Part shown: in pieces, positions 6,654 through 7,864 of the stretch
Position numbering within the stretch: position 1 is the stretch's first letter
How the letters are laid out: the number at the start of each line of letters is the position of its first letter
Source of the DNA: an uncultured Alphaproteobacteria bacterium
GTDB taxonomy: Bacteria; Pseudomonadota; Alphaproteobacteria; Reyranellales; Reyranellaceae
Assembly (NCBI GenBank): GCA_903929895.1
Contig: CAIYWM010000784.1
Location: forward strand, 1 to 7,864
Reading direction: 5' to 3'
Length of the DNA: 7,864 nucleotides
Notes under the pieces: generated by a model
The model's input: the letters and a program-made list of their open reading frames with translations, nothing else
The model's database searches: none
Told to the model about the DNA's origin: nothing
Program-made: the position numbers and the translations under genes

Positions 6654-6690
6654 GATGACATCCCCTTCGCGCCTCCAGGGGACCATCATG
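6654..6690 (+). promoter_or_regulatory. Ribosome binding site of the YegD-like gene, within a predicted hairpin
   Basis: AGGGGA (6677-6682) lies five bases before ATG 6688 and fixes the start. The same six bases are the exact complement of TCCCCT (6661-6666), giving a 6-bp stem with a 10-base loop. GATG (6654-6657) can add four outer pairs with CATC (6684-6687), across a 3-versus-1 internal loop, bringing the fold right up to the start codon. If it forms, the ribosome binding site is hidden. I could not compute its stability. No convincing promoter hexamers are visible in the preceding gap; TAATAGAT at 6649-6656 is merely AT-rich. Confidence 0.45.
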
Positions 6691-7864
6691 ATCGCGTGCG
6701 GACTGGATTTCGGAACGTCGAACTCGGCGATCGGCGTCATGCGCAATGGCGTGGCCGAACTGGCGCCGATCGAGGTGCGCGACACGCTGATGCCCAGCGC
6801 GGTGTTCTTCGATTACGAGACCAAGGGGCGCGTACTGCTGGGCAATGCGGCGATCACGGCCTATGTCGAGCAGACCGAAGGGCGGTTGATGCGCGCGCTG
6901 AAGTCGATCCTGGGCTCGCCCCTGATCGACGAGGAGACCAGCCTCGGCGGCCGCAAGGTGCCGCTTACGCATGTCGTCGAGATTTTCATCCGGAACCTGA
7001 AGGAGAAGGCGGAAGCCTTCGCCGGCCAGGAGATCGCCTCAGTCGTGATGGGCCGCCCGGTGCGCTTTGTCGATGACGACGACCAGGCCGATGCCCGCGC
7101 GCAGTCCGTGCTGGAGCGCGTGGCCCGGCAGGCCGGTTTCCGCGAGATCGCCTTCGCCTACGAACCGATCGCCGCCGCGCATCACTACGAACAGACGGTG
7201 CCGCGCGAGGAGCTGGTGCTGATCGCCGACATCGGCGGCGGCACCAGCGACTTCTCGATCGTGCGGGTCGGCCCCGAGCGCCGCGGGCGCGCCGATCGCA
7301 CCGGCGACGTGCTGGCCAGCACCGGCGTGCGCGTCGGCGGTACAGACCTCGACACCGCACTCAGCCTCGCTTCGGTGATGCCGCTGCTGGGGCTCGGCAC
7401 ACAGCTCGTCGAGAAGAACCTGCCAATGCCGAACGCGCTCTATCACCAGCTCGCCACCTGGGCGACGATCAACTTCGCCTACACCTACCGGAACGAGCGC
7501 GAGGTCGCCGAACTGGTGTCGTTGGCCTGCGAGCCCGAGAAGGTCGCGCGGCTCCTCAAGCTGCTGCAGCAGGGGCAGGGCCATCGCCTGGCCTTCACCG
7601 TGGAGGATGCCAAGATCGCATTGAGTGCCGAGGACCGGGTCCCGGTTCCACTCGCATTCCTCGAAGCGGGCCTGTCGGCCGTGGCGACGCGGCGCGCGTT
7701 CGACCGGGCCATCGGTGGTGCGACGGACCGGCTGCTCGAGGCGGCAGGCGCCTGCATCGCGGCGGCCGGCCTGAAACCCGATGCGATCGAGACCATCTTC
7801 CTCACCGGCGGATCGAGCCGCGTGCCTGCGGTGCGGAAGGCGGTCGCGAGGGCCGCCCCGACCG
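6688..7864 (+). CDS. yegD: Hsp70-family ATPase, YegD-like (partial, C-terminus outside window)
   Basis: Reading from ATG 6688 stays open for 392 codons to the window edge; no stop is reached. The protein has the actin/Hsp70 nucleotide-binding fold: phosphate-1 motif GLDFGTSNS (5-13), connect-1 helix EPIAAA (159-164), phosphate-2 motif DIGGGTSD (181-188) and adenosine motif FLTGGSSRVPAV (371-382). Features shared, from memory, with E. coli YegD include the MGRPVRF region (121-127), ERVARQAGFREIAFAYEP (143-160), VGGTDLD (216-222), VMPLLG and EPEKVA. YegD-type proteins are about 420-450 residues and lack the usual peptide-binding domain of DnaK, so this copy probably ends soon after the window. 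Its cellular role is poorly known; calling it a chaperone rests on fold only. AGGGGA at 6677-6682 supports the start. It follows the import operon on the same strand after 97 bp and a hairpin, so it is probably transcribed separately. Confidence 0.9.
   Translation, partial: MIACGLDFGTSNSAIGVMRNGVAELAPIEVRDTLMPSAVFFDYETKGRVLLGNAAITAYVEQTEGRLMRALKSILGSPLIDEETSLGGRKVPLTHVVEIFIRNLKEKAEAFAGQEIASVVMGRPVRFVDDDDQADARAQSVLERVARQAGFREIAFAYEPIAAAHHYEQTVPREELVLIADIGGGTSDFSIVRVGPERRGRADRTGDVLASTGVRVGGTDLDTALSLASVMPLLGLGTQLVEKNLPMPNALYHQLATWATINFAYTYRNEREVAELVSLACEPEKVARLLKLLQQGQGHRLAFTVEDAKIALSAEDRVPVPLAFLEAGLSAVATRRAFDRAIGGATDRLLEAAGACIAAAGLKPDAIETIFLTGGSSRVPAVRKAVARAAPT

Noticed and set aside
1..7864. 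A new defence, mobile or biosynthetic system
   Set aside because: All six genes belong to familiar metabolic, transport or chaperone-like families with intact motifs. I saw no integrase, transposase, toxin-antitoxin pair, nuclease, repeat array or compositional break.

Overview
The window is GC-rich (about two thirds G+C by eye) and densely coded. It carries six recognisable genes, with mostly short gaps between them. GC-ending codons, an NdvA/ChvA-type exporter, a NitT/TauT-type import operon and the style of the proteins suggest an alphaproteobacterial chromosome. Rhodospirillales- or Rhizobiales-like is my inference; there is no rRNA or marker gene to prove it. I see no phage, transposon, CRISPR, tRNA or rRNA signal.

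Layout. (1) Positions 1-924, minus strand: a PLP-dependent serine/threonine dehydratase-like enzyme whose C-terminal end lies outside the window. (2) A 48-bp divergent gap. (3) 973-2148, plus: an M20-family metallo-amidohydrolase with a full set of metal ligands. Then, 24 bp later, 2173-3933: a fused membrane/ATPase ABC exporter resembling the cyclic beta-1,2-glucan exporter NdvA/ChvA. (4) 4003-6590, plus: a complete three-part import operon (periplasmic binding protein, ATPase, permease) of the nitrate/sulfonate/taurine type, with a 15-bp gap and then a 4-bp ATGA overlap. Its substrate cannot be read from sequence. (5) A 97-bp gap holding a 9-bp inverted repeat over the permease stop and a second hairpin that would cover the next gene's ribosome binding site. 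(6) 6688 to the window end, plus: an Hsp70-like ATPase of the YegD type, cut off by the window edge.

How they work together. The import operon is clearly one functional unit. The amidohydrolase and the exporter are probably co-transcribed, but a shared pathway is not evident. The dehydratase is divergent and the YegD-like gene is a separate transcription unit by appearance. Overall this is ordinary metabolic and transport chromosome. I did not find a new defence, mobile or biosynthetic system. The best leads are the hairpin that may mask the YegD-like ribosome binding site, the NdvA-like exporter without its synthase beside it, and the unassigned importer.
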